Source: Bacillota bacterium (GTDB lineage Bacteria > Bacillota > Limnochordia > Limnochordales > ZCTH02-B6). From it: a DNA stretch of 11,385 nt. Position 1 is the first letter of the stretch, and each line of letters begins with the position of its first letter. The translations under genes and the position numbers were made by a program. The DNA lies in NCBI GenBank assembly GCA_003387805.1, contig QGSR01000032.1, positions 1 through 11,385 on the forward strand, given 5' to 3'. Under the pieces are notes generated by a model that saw only the letters and a program-made list of their open reading frames with translations, ran no database searches and was not told the DNA's origin. Below, one piece after another: positions 1 through 5,902 of the stretch.

Positions 1-174
1 GAGTAATGTGACCTTCACGTTCCGTCGTCCCCACGCGCGTGGGGGCGTACCGCCGTCAGCCGCAGCACCCACTCGTGATAGCGAGTCGTCCCCACGCGCG
101 TGGGGGCTTCGCGGTGTCGATTCCAGCGTCGGCGTGTGGCGCCAGGTCGTCCCCACACGTGTGGGGGAGGACCC
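1..174 (+). CRISPR. End of a type I-E-like CRISPR array (3 repeats, 2 full spacers)
   Basis: Three copies of a repeat start at 24, 85 and 146, exactly 61 nt apart. This fits 29-nt repeats (24-52, 85-113, 146-174) with 32-nt spacers (53-84, 114-145). Positions 1-23 would be the tail of another spacer, so the array continues to the left. The first 22 nt are identical in repeats 1 and 2 (GTCGTCCCCACGCGCGTGGG plus GG) and contain a perfect 16-nt palindrome, CCCCACGCGCGTGGGG. Repeat 3 differs by two bases inside the palindrome. The last 7 nt vary between copies: CGTACCG, CTTCGCG and AGGACCC. From family knowledge, a GTnGTCCCC start, a central palindrome and a 61-nt period are typical of type I-E repeats. 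Decay towards the right suggests the leader lies to the left and this is the old, leader-distal end. No cas gene is visible. The repeat unit is certain; the subtype and direction are inferred. Confidence 0.88.
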
Positions 175-546
175 TTCGAGGGACACAACGACGGCTGCTT
201 GCCGACCTTGTCTCGGACGTGGGTGCGGGTTCCGAAGCAGCAACGTGCACCCTGACCGAGGGCGCTCTCGTTCCTCCCTTTGCCGCGCGCACGCGAAAGC
301 CCATTCGAAGCACGGGTGTCGAGCCGGGCTCCAGCGAGGAAGAGTATAGATTCAAGAGAGCGGAGGCGATCCGCGAGGTTCACCGTGAGGGCGACTTCTC
401 GCGTTGCGCAGGACTTATGCAGGACGCACCCAGCCGCCTTCGGAATTAGTGTGAAGGTCCGTTACGCCGGGGAGCTCCGAGGCGGATGCGCGGCGGCAAT
501 CCGCAGGGTGGATGACAGCGTAGTGCCGGTGCCCTGTGGCTTCCAC
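175..546. other. Non-coding gap between CRISPR array and oxidoreductase gene
   Basis: I see no gene here that I can support. The open frames crossing it run through the CRISPR repeats or overlap the oxidoreductase gene in other frames, and none shows a recognisable protein motif. A fourth repeat would be expected at 207-235 if the array continued in phase, but that stretch matches only by chance. A 7-bp inverted repeat (GCTGCTT at 194-200, AAGCAGC at 235-241) is too widely spaced to call a hairpin. A TATAGAT at 345-351 resembles a -10 box but has no matching -35 element. The promoter of the downstream gene therefore remains unidentified. Confidence 0.6.
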
Positions 547-556
547 GGAAGGCGGG
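547..556 (+). promoter_or_regulatory. Ribosome binding site deciding the oxidoreductase start
   Basis: GGAAGGCGGG lies directly before ATG 557, with its GGAAGG core 4 nt away. The same site lies 10 nt before an in-frame GTG at 563. The longer in-frame GTG at 536 has no comparable upstream site, so a start at 557 or 563 is preferred over 536. Confidence 0.55.
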
Positions 557-1867
557 ATGAGTGTGGCAGAACTTGCAACTTTGGCCATCATCGGCGCGGG
601 CAACCGCGGCAAGGACGTATACGCCCGCTGGGCCTTGGAGCATCCGGACGAGGCGCGGGTCGTCGCGGTCGCGGACCCCGACCCGGAGCGCCGGAACGGG
701 CTGGCGGAGCGGCACGGAATTCCGGAAGACGGGCGGTTCGCCTCCTGGGAGGCGCTGCTGGACGGGCCGCGGCGGGCCGACGCGGTCGTCATCGCCACTC
801 CGGACCGCCTGCACGTCGCGCCCACCTTGCGGGCGCTGGAGCGCGGCTACGACATCTTGCTGGAAAAGCCCGTCGCCCCGACTCTCGACGAGACGCTGGC
901 GCTGGCCCGGGCCGCGGCGGAGGCGCCCGGCAGCGTGACGGTGGCCCACGTGCTGCGCTACACGCCCTTCTTCAGCACGCTGAAGCGGCTGGTGGACGAA
1001 GGCCGCATCGGCCGGCTGATGACGATGCAGTACACGGAAAACATCGGCTACTGGCACTTCGCCCACAGCTACGTGCGGGGCAACTGGCGCCGGGCCGATG
1101 AATCCAGCCCGATGATTCTGGCCAAGTCCTGCCATGACCTGGACATCATGCGCTGGCTGGCGGGCGCGCCGTGCCGGCGCACTTCATCCTTCGGAGAGCT
1201 GCGCCACTTCCGGCGGGAGAACATGCCCGAGGGCGCGCCCGAACGGTGCATCGACGGCTGCCCCGTGGGCGACACGTGTCCGTTCAACGCGGTCACGTTT
1301 TACGTGGACGGCCTCGCCGAAACCCGCGGCTGGCCCGTTTCGGTCATCGCCGAGGACACCGGCCGGGAGGGCCGGCTGCGGGCGCTGCGGGAAGGCCCAT
1401 ACGGCCGCTGCGTGTACCGCTGCGACAACGACGTGGTGGACCAGCAGGTCGCGCTGTTTGAATTCGAAAACGGCGTCACGGCCGCGTTTGCCGTGACGGG
1501 TTTTACCGAGGAAAACACCCGCACGCTGAAGCTCATGGGCACCCGCGGCGAGATCCGGGGCCACCTCGAGAAAGGCGAGCTGGAGGTCCGCACCTTCGGG
1601 CGGCCGGGGCTGCGAGGCGGCGCCGTGCGCTCCGGCGAGCCCTACCAGATCATCCGGGTCCCGGCCGGGCCCGGACACGCCGGCGGCGACGACGGCCTGA
1701 TGCGGGCGTTTGTCGACCGCATCCGCCGCCGCAAAGCGGGGCAGGACCCTGGCGACGCGCTGACGTCGCTTCAAGAATCGCTGGACAGTCACCTGATGGC
1801 CTTCGCGGCCGAGGAGGCCCGCCGGGCCGCGACCGTCGTGTCCCTGGGTGGATTCGCCCGCCGCTGA
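557..1867 (+). CDS. Gfo/Idh/MocA-family NAD(P)-dependent oxidoreductase
   Basis: This 436-aa cytosolic protein is a predicted sugar- or polyol-type dehydrogenase. An N-terminal Rossmann domain carries the dinucleotide-binding GAGNRG (residues 13-18) and the family signature EKP (103-105), whose Lys104 is the usual catalytic or nicotinamide-positioning lysine. The C-terminal alpha/beta domain has SCHDLDIMRWL (191-201), with His193 and Asp196 matching the family's active-site H-x-x-D. An insert at about 225-290 holds Cys231, Cys235, Cys241, Cys285 and Cys289, and could bind a metal or form disulfides. Related Firmicutes proteins seem to carry a similar CPxxDTCPxxA segment, so it is probably a subfamily trait. 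The start is ATG 557; GTG 536 would add seven residues without a good ribosome site. Substrate and pathway cannot be told from the sequence. The gene stands alone: the next gene to the right has its own promoter and leader. No clear terminator follows. Confidence 0.87.
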   Translation: MSVAELATLAIIGAGNRGKDVYARWALEHPDEARVVAVADPDPERRNGLAERHGIPEDGRFASWEALLDGPRRADAVVIATPDRLHVAPTLRALERGYDILLEKPVAPTLDETLALARAAAEAPGSVTVAHVLRYTPFFSTLKRLVDEGRIGRLMTMQYTENIGYWHFAHSYVRGNWRRADESSPMILAKSCHDLDIMRWLAGAPCRRTSSFGELRHFRRENMPEGAPERCIDGCPVGDTCPFNAVTFYVDGLAETRGWPVSVIAEDTGREGRLRALREGPYGRCVYRCDNDVVDQQVALFEFENGVTAAFAVTGFTEENTRTLKLMGTRGEIRGHLEKGELEVRTFGRPGLRGGAVRSGEPYQIIRVPAGPGHAGGDDGLMRAFVDRIRRRKAGQDPGDALTSLQESLDSHLMAFAAEEARRAATVVSLGGFARR

Positions 1868-1902
1868 CCGCGCTCCGGCCGGCCAGTTTGTGAAAAAAGC
1901 GC

Positions 1903-1931
1903 TTGACACGACTTCCCGTCTTGTGTAAGGT
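1903..1931 (+). promoter_or_regulatory. Predicted sigma-A-type promoter of the ilv-leu operon
   Basis: A perfect -35 TTGACA (1903-1908) is followed after 17 nt by TAAGGT (1926-1931), a weak but acceptable -10. A perfect TATAAT lies further down at 1941-1946 but lacks a good -35 at the right distance, so an alternative or second start cannot be excluded. Transcription would start at about 1938 or 1953, just ahead of the T-box Stem I. The promoter is only 35 bp after the oxidoreductase stop codon. Confidence 0.65.
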
Positions 1932-2046
1932 GGTAGGCAATATAATTCCGCAAAGCCTCGAAAGGCAATGACGGGAAGCAGTAGGCGAGACGACGGGCCA
2001 AGAGAGCCGGCGGTGGGTGCGAAGCCGGTGCCCGAACGACGCTGAA

Positions 2047-2049
2047 CTC
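2047..2049 (+). promoter_or_regulatory. T-box specifier codon CUC (Leu)
   Basis: CTC follows GAA and precedes GTCCCTGAG, the position held by the specifier triplet in T-box Stem I. It would pair with the GAG anticodon of tRNA-Leu. Local pairing supports the loop: GGCG (1983-1986) with CGCT (2040-2043) above it, and GGGA (1973-1976) with TCCC (2051-2054) below it. Confidence 0.72.
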
Positions 2050-2326
2050 GTCCCTGAGCTGCCGGCCCAAAGTCTGGTCCCGGGGCGCGCCGCCGGCGGG
2101 CGGCGCCGGGCGGAGCGCGAGGAGCCGAACAGGGCGCTCCGGACGGGACGAGGCATTAAGCCGTGCCGGGAGACAGCTGCCACGGGCAGCGCACCCGTTA
2201 TCAAGCAAGGCTCGTTTCACGACGCGCCGCGAGCGAGGCCGCGCAGCATGAGTGAAGGCCGCGCCCCGCAGGCGAACGCCGGGTACCCTCGGCAGGTGCA
2301 CCGGACCGTCGGACGAGCCGTCGAGG

Positions 2327-2346
2327 CCGGCGCCGCGAGGCGCCGG
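2327..2346 (+). other. T-box Stem III hairpin with GNRA tetraloop
   Basis: CCGGCGCC (2327-2334) and GGCGCCGG (2339-2346) form a perfect 8-bp stem closed by GCGA, a GNRA-type tetraloop. It sits 6 nt before the antiterminator element, where Stem III of T-box leaders normally lies. Confidence 0.75.
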
Positions 2347-2352
2347 TGAATC

Positions 2353-2380
2353 AGGGTGGTACCGCGAAAGGATGTCCCTT
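2353..2380 (+). promoter_or_regulatory. T-box antiterminator
   Basis: AGGGTGGTACCGCG (2353-2366) matches the T-box consensus; its UGGN bulge pairs with the NCCA end of uncharged tRNA. Its 5' AGGG can pair with CCCTT (2376-2380), which is also the 5' arm of the terminator. The two structures therefore exclude each other. Confidence 0.9.
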
Positions 2381-2424
2381 CGCCCCTGGGCCAGGTGGTC
2401 CAGGCGCGAAGGGTCTTTTGTTTT
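2376..2424 (+). terminator. Conditional intrinsic terminator of the T-box leader
   Basis: CCCTTCGC (2376-2383) pairs perfectly with GCGAAGGG (2406-2413), and the inner arm CCTGG (2385-2389) pairs with CCAGG (2400-2404). The stem is followed by the T-rich run TCTTTTGTTTT (2414-2424). It ends 12 nt before the ilvB start codon, so failure to antiterminate stops transcription before the operon. Confidence 0.92.
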
Positions 2425-2436
2425 CAGGACGGGGGG

Positions 2437-4209
2437 ATGGCGGTGTCAGCAGTAGATTTCGGAGCCGCGGCGGCCAAGCGCAAAGCCGAACAGCCGGCGC
2501 AGGCGCCCGCCAGGCGGCGGGAGCCGCGGCGCATGCTGGGCGCGCAGGCGCTGGTGGAGGCCCTCAAGGCCGAGGGCGTCGAGTACATTTTCGGGCACCC
2601 CGGCGGGGCGGTGCTGCACCTTTACGACGCGCTGTACGATTCGGGGCTCAAGACCGTGCTGTGCCGGCACGAGCAGGGCGCGGCCCATATGGCCGACGGC
2701 TACGCCCGCGCCACGGGCCGCCCGGGCGTCTGCCTGGCCACGTCCGGCCCCGGCGCGACCAACCTGGTCACGGGCCTGGCCACGGCCTTCATGGATTCCA
2801 TCCCGGTGGTGGCCATTACCGGCAACGTGCCGCGGGCCCTCATCGGCCGCGACGCGTTCCAGGAAGCCGACATCACGGGCATCACCCTGCCCGTCACCAA
2901 GCACAACTTCCTGGTGCGCAGCGCCCGGGAGCTGCCCCGCGTCATCCGGGCCGCGTTCCACATCGCGACCACGGGCCGTCCCGGCCCCGTGCTGGTGGAC
3001 ATTCCGAAGGACGTGGGCGTCGAGGAACTGGACTTCGACTACCCCGAAACCGTGGATCTGCCCGGCTACAAGCCCACCTACAAAGGCCACATCCGGCAGA
3101 TCATGGCCGCGGCCAAGGCCATCGCCGAGGCCCGGCGGCCGCTGCTCTACGTGGGCGGCGGCGCCATCGCCTCCGGCGCCCACGAAGAGGTGCGGGCCAT
3201 CGCGGAAAAGTGCGACTTGCCCGTGGCCATGACCCTCATGGGCCTGGGCGCTTTCCCGGGCAACCACCCGCAGTCCCTGGGCATGCTGGGCATGCACGGC
3301 ACCGCGTACGCCAACTACGCCATCCAGAACTGCGACGTGCTCATCGCCGTGGGTGCCCGCTTCGACGATCGGGTGACGGGCGCTCTGGACACGTTCGCCC
3401 CGCGGGTGGAGCAAATCATCCACATCGACATCGACCCCGCGGAGATCGGCAAGAACGTCATCGCGCACGTGCCCATCGTGGGCGACTGCCGCACCGTCCT
3501 GTCCGCGCTCATCGAGAAGGTGCCGGAGAAAAAGCACCCCGAGTGGTGGGCGCAGATCGACGAGTGGCGCCGGGAGTACCCGCTGCAGTACCGGCCCGGC
3601 GACACCGAAGTCAAGCCTCAGGCCGTGTGCGAAGCCATCTACGAGGTGACCGGCGGCGAAGCCATCGTGGCCACCGACGTGGGCCAGCACCAGATGTGGG
3701 CGGCCCAGTATTACAAAGTCCACGGCCCGCGGCAGTTCGTCACGTCCGGCGGTCTGGGCACCATGGGCTTCGGCCTGCCGGCCGGCATCGGCGCCAAGCT
3801 GGCCCGCCCGGACAAGGAAGTGTTCGTTGTTTCCGGCGACGGCAGCTTCCAGATGAACATCCAGGAGCTGGCCACCGCGGCCGAGCACAACGTGGCCGTC
3901 AAAGTGGCCGTGCTGAACAACGGCTACCTGGGCATGGTGCGGCAGTGGCAGGAGTTTTTCTACCAGCGGCGCTACTCGGACAGCCGCATGTGGTCGCCGG
4001 ATTTCGTCACCATCGCCCAAGGCTACGGCATCAAGGCCATGCGGGTGACCGAGCCCGGCGATGTGCGGGCGGCCCTGGAGGAGGCCCGGGCCCACGACGG
4101 TCCCGTCGTCATCGACTTCCAGGTGGCCCGGGAGGAGAACTGCTTCCCCATGGTGCCGGCCGGCGGCTCCAACAGCGACATGCTGGGCCCGAAGGGGTGG
4201 ATTGAGTAA
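2437..4209 (+). CDS. ilvB: Acetolactate synthase, large (catalytic) subunit
   Basis: This 590-aa ThDP-dependent enzyme condenses two pyruvates to 2-acetolactate, or pyruvate with 2-oxobutyrate to acetohydroxybutyrate, as the first common step of valine, leucine and isoleucine synthesis. The N-terminal domain has GHPGGAVL (53-60) and the catalytic Glu79 in RHEQGAA. GRDAFQEAD (137-145) and K155-HNF match the substrate and FAD region, and RFDDR (308-312) lies in the middle domain. The C-terminal ThDP/Mg motif begins GDGSFQMN (467-474) and ends with NN (494-495). The length is normal for the family. The start is ATG 2437, after AGGACGGGGGG. An in-frame GTG at 2356 lies inside the T-box antiterminator and would run through the terminator, so it is rejected. 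ATG 2533 would remove an Ala/Arg-rich 32-residue extension and is the main alternative. The gene opens the operon and overlaps ilvN by one base. Confidence 0.97.
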   Translation: MAVSAVDFGAAAAKRKAEQPAQAPARRREPRRMLGAQALVEALKAEGVEYIFGHPGGAVLHLYDALYDSGLKTVLCRHEQGAAHMADGYARATGRPGVCLATSGPGATNLVTGLATAFMDSIPVVAITGNVPRALIGRDAFQEADITGITLPVTKHNFLVRSARELPRVIRAAFHIATTGRPGPVLVDIPKDVGVEELDFDYPETVDLPGYKPTYKGHIRQIMAAAKAIAEARRPLLYVGGGAIASGAHEEVRAIAEKCDLPVAMTLMGLGAFPGNHPQSLGMLGMHGTAYANYAIQNCDVLIAVGARFDDRVTGALDTFAPRVEQIIHIDIDPAEIGKNVIAHVPIVGDCRTVLSALIEKVPEKKHPEWWAQIDEWRREYPLQYRPGDTEVKPQAVCEAIYEVTGGEAIVATDVGQHQMWAAQYYKVHGPRQFVTSGGLGTMGFGLPAGIGAKLARPDKEVFVVSGDGSFQMNIQELATAAEHNVAVKVAVLNNGYLGMVRQWQEFFYQRRYSDSRMWSPDFVTIAQGYGIKAMRVTEPGDVRAALEEARAHDGPVVIDFQVAREENCFPMVPAGGSNSDMLGPKGWIE

Positions 4210-4778
4210 TGTTCGGCGGAGCGTTCGGAGCAACCGACGGCAAGGCGCGGGAGCATACCATCTCGGTACTGGTGGAAAACCGGCCGGGCGTCCTCAGCCG
4301 GGTGGCGGGCATGTTCAGCCGGCGCGGCTTCAACATCGACAGCATCGTGGTCGGCGCCGCGGAGGAGCCGGGCTTCTCCCGCATGACCATCGTGCTGGTG
4401 GGCGACGAACGGGAGCTGGAGCAGGTGCAGAAGCAGCTGCACAAGCTCATCGAGGTCATCAAAGTCTCGGAGCTGGACCCCGCGGAGATGGTGGAGCGGG
4501 AGCTGGCGCTGATCAAGGTCGCGGCCGACCGCACCAACCGAGCGGAAATCGTGCAGATCGTCGACATTTTCCGGGCCAGCATCGTGGACGTGTCGCCCCA
4601 CACCGTCATCGTCGAGGTGACGGGCGACGTGAAAAAGGTCGAGGCCATGGTGGACTTGCTGCGGCCCTTCGGCATCAAGGAGATCGTGCGGACGGGCCGG
4701 GTGGGCGTCCTGCGGGGCCCCAAGTCTTCGGGCGTTCACGGCGACCGGCGCCGGGGCCTGCAGGCGGTGGGCGGCTGA
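4209..4778 (+). CDS. ilvN: Acetolactate synthase, small (regulatory) subunit
   Basis: This 189-aa protein partners IlvB, raises its activity and in this family confers feedback inhibition by branched-chain amino acids. An N-terminal ACT domain (about 17-90) begins TISVLVENRPGVLSRVAGMF and contains RRGFNIDSI (38-46), the effector-binding region. A second ACT-like domain follows (about 112-165), with VVEVTGD-type strands around 133-140. The last 19 residues (after VGVLRGPK) are a basic, Gly-rich tail that looks unconserved. The ATG overlaps the ilvB stop as TAATG, and AAGGGGTGG at 4192-4200 lies 8 nt upstream. This arrangement favours translational coupling and matched subunit amounts. The family usually has 160-190 residues. 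Confidence 0.96.
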   Translation: MFGGAFGATDGKAREHTISVLVENRPGVLSRVAGMFSRRGFNIDSIVVGAAEEPGFSRMTIVLVGDERELEQVQKQLHKLIEVIKVSELDPAEMVERELALIKVAADRTNRAEIVQIVDIFRASIVDVSPHTVIVEVTGDVKKVEAMVDLLRPFGIKEIVRTGRVGVLRGPKSSGVHGDRRRGLQAVGG

Positions 4779-4779
4779 C

Positions 4780-4836
4780 GGCCCGCCCAAGGTGCGGGCC
4801 AAGCCCTGCTCCAGGGCGGGCCGGGCGGCGCGGCCC
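4780..4836. other. Three tandem GC-rich hairpins in the ilvN-ilvC gap
   Basis: The 98-bp gap holds three consecutive inverted repeats: GGCCCGC (4780-4786) with GCGGGCC (4794-4800); GCCCTG (4803-4808) with CAGGGC (4812-4817); and GGGCCG (4818-4823) with CGGCCC (4831-4836). No T-run follows, so a classic intrinsic terminator is unlikely. They may protect or delimit processed mRNA segments, or weakly attenuate read-through. The role is inferred only from structure and position. Confidence 0.5.
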
Positions 4837-4859
4837 GGCCGGCAATCATCTTCAGTCTT

Positions 4860-4865
4860 AGGGAG
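4860..4865 (+). promoter_or_regulatory. Ribosome binding site for ilvC
   Basis: AGGGAG is the only Shine-Dalgarno-like sequence near the ilvC start. It leaves 11 nt to GTG 4877 and 20 nt to ATG 4886. It touches the more upstream in-frame GTG 4865 and sits 2 nt from TTG 4868, so those starts are unlikely. Confidence 0.5.
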
Positions 4866-4876
4866 TGTTGTTCGAC

Positions 4877-5902
4877 GTGGCGGTCATGTACTACGACAAC
4901 GACGCACATCTGGAAGAACTCAGCGGCTTGACCGTGGCCGTCATCGGCTACGGCAGCCAGGGCCACGCCCACGCGCAAAACTTGCGGGACAGCGGCGTCA
5001 ACGTCATCGTGGCCAACCGGCCGGGCAGCGCCAACTACCAGGCCGCGGTGGCCGACGGGTTCCAGCCCGTCAGCGCGGCCGAGGCCGCGGCGCAGGCCGA
5101 CGTCATCGTCATGCTGACGCCGGACCACGCCCAGCCGCAGATTTACTGCGAGGACGTCGCGCCGCACCTCACCGCGGGCAAGGCGCTGGTGTTTTCCCAC
5201 GGCTTCAACATTCATTTCAAGCAGATCGTGCCGCCGGACAACGTGGACGTCTTCATGGTGGCGCCCAAGAGCCCGGGCCACCTGGTGCGGCGCATGTACG
5301 AGGCGGGCCAGGGCGTGCCGGGCCTTTTGGCCGTGTATCAGGACGCGACGGGCAAGGCCAAAGCCCGCGGGCTGGCGTACGCCAAAGCCATCGGCTGCAC
5401 CCGGGCCGGCGTCATCGAGACGACGTTCAAGGAAGAAACGGAAACGGATCTGTTCGGCGAGCAGGCGGTGCTGTGCGGCGGCGTCAGCGAGCTGATCCGG
5501 GCCGGCTTCGACACCCTGGTGGAAGCGGGCTACCAGCCCGAGGTGGCGTACTTCGAGTGCCTCCACGAGCTGAAGCTCATCGTGGACCTCATTTACGAAG
5601 GCGGCATCTCGTTCATGCGCTACTCCATCAGCGACACGGCCGAGTACGGCGATCTGGTGTCGGGCAAGCGCGTCATTACCCAGCAGACGCGCCAGGAGAT
5701 GAAGCGCATTCTAGAGGACATCCAGTCCGGCCGGTTCGCCCGGGAGTGGGTGCTGGAAAACCAGGCCGGGCGGCCCATGTTCCATGCGCTGCGGGAGAAG
5801 GAAAAGAACCACCCCATCGAGCAAGTGGGCCGGCGCTTGCGGGCCATGATGCCGTGGATTCAGGGCCCGGCCGGCTTCGATGAAGAGCGGGAGGAAGCTT
5901 GA
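4877..5902 (+). CDS. ilvC: Ketol-acid reductoisomerase (class I)
   Basis: This 341-aa enzyme performs the Mg-dependent alkyl shift and NAD(P)H reduction of acetolactate to 2,3-dihydroxyisovalerate, and the parallel isoleucine reaction. The Rossmann motif is [13 protein letters not shown] (21-33). The cofactor-discriminating loop reads NRPGSANY (47-54). The catalytic His108 lies in FSHGFNIHF, and Asp191 and Glu195 (TDLFGEQ) provide metal ligands. Glu227 and Glu231 (FECLHELK) and [11 protein letters not shown] (249-259) complete the active site. The length matches short, class I enzymes. GTG 4877 gives MAVMYYDND, close to the family's usual M-x-x-x-YYD opening; ATG 4886 (MYYDND) is the alternative. 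The gene ends TGAGTG, directly abutting the aminotransferase start. The loop has Asn53 where related enzymes commonly have Ser, which might affect NADPH versus NADH preference. Confidence 0.96.
   Translation: MAVMYYDNDAHLEELSGLTVAVIGYGSQGHAHAQNLRDSGVNVIVANRPGSANYQAAVADGFQPVSAAEAAAQADVIVMLTPDHAQPQIYCEDVAPHLTAGKALVFSHGFNIHFKQIVPPDNVDVFMVAPKSPGHLVRRMYEAGQGVPGLLAVYQDATGKAKARGLAYAKAIGCTRAGVIETTFKEETETDLFGEQAVLCGGVSELIRAGFDTLVEAGYQPEVAYFECLHELKLIVDLIYEGGISFMRYSISDTAEYGDLVSGKRVITQQTRQEMKRILEDIQSGRFAREWVLENQAGRPMFHALREKEKNHPIEQVGRRLRAMMPWIQGPAGFDEEREEA

Larger units (their letters stand above)
1960..2424 (+). ncRNA. T-box riboswitch leader (predicted Leu-specific) upstream of ilvB
   Basis: This 5' leader RNA senses uncharged tRNA and allows read-through into the operon when that amino acid is scarce. 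Landmarks appear in canonical order. AGTA (1980-1983) lies on the 5' side of the specifier loop. AGAGAG (2001-2006) is followed by a distal hairpin whose CCGGC/GCCGG stem encloses GGTGGGTGCGA. The specifier region reads GAACTCGTCCCTGAG, giving CUC (2047-2049). ACCCGTTATC (2193-2202) is a common T-box Stem II segment. A Stem III hairpin is at 2327-2346, the antiterminator element AGGGTGGTACCGCG at 2353-2366, and a terminator follows. CUC is a leucine codon, which fits ilv-leu control. At roughly 470 nt the leader is longer than the usual 200-350 nt. The T-box call rests on the near-invariant antiterminator element; the specifier is read by alignment to the class pattern, not by folding. Confidence 0.93.

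Noticed and set aside
207..235. Possible fourth, highly degenerate CRISPR repeat in phase with the array
   Set aside because: Fewer than half of the 22 core positions match and the CCCCAC...GTGGGG palindrome is absent; this is no better than chance in GC-rich DNA.
8..449. Overlapping open frames on both strands across the left end
   Set aside because: They read through CRISPR repeats and spacers, have low-complexity Arg/Pro/Gly composition and show no domain or ribosome site.
536..556. GTG 536 as the start of the oxidoreductase gene
   Set aside because: No Shine-Dalgarno sequence at a suitable distance, whereas GGAAGG lies just before ATG 557.
1868..1902. Terminator for the oxidoreductase gene
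   Set aside because: Only a CCGGCCGG palindrome and a GCGCT/AGCGC pair with a 23-nt loop are present, with no stable stem plus T-run on the + strand.
2017..2455. Small open frames (110 and 67 codons) within the T-box leader as possible leader peptides
   Set aside because: They cross the specifier, Stem III, antiterminator or terminator structures, lack runs of Leu/Ile/Val codons and have no convincing ribosome site.
2346..4205. 619-codon + strand frame overlapping ilvB in another frame
   Set aside because: Arg/Gly/Pro/His low-complexity translation typical of an off-frame read of GC-rich DNA, with no recognisable domain.
2446..4233. 595-codon open frame on the - strand opposite ilvB
   Set aside because: It is a shadow of a high-GC gene: composition is His/Val/Gly/Asp-rich with no motif, while the + strand encodes an unmistakable full-length IlvB.
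4780..4836. Intrinsic terminator between ilvN and ilvC
   Set aside because: The hairpins are strong but no T-run follows; the next bases are CCGGCAATCATC.
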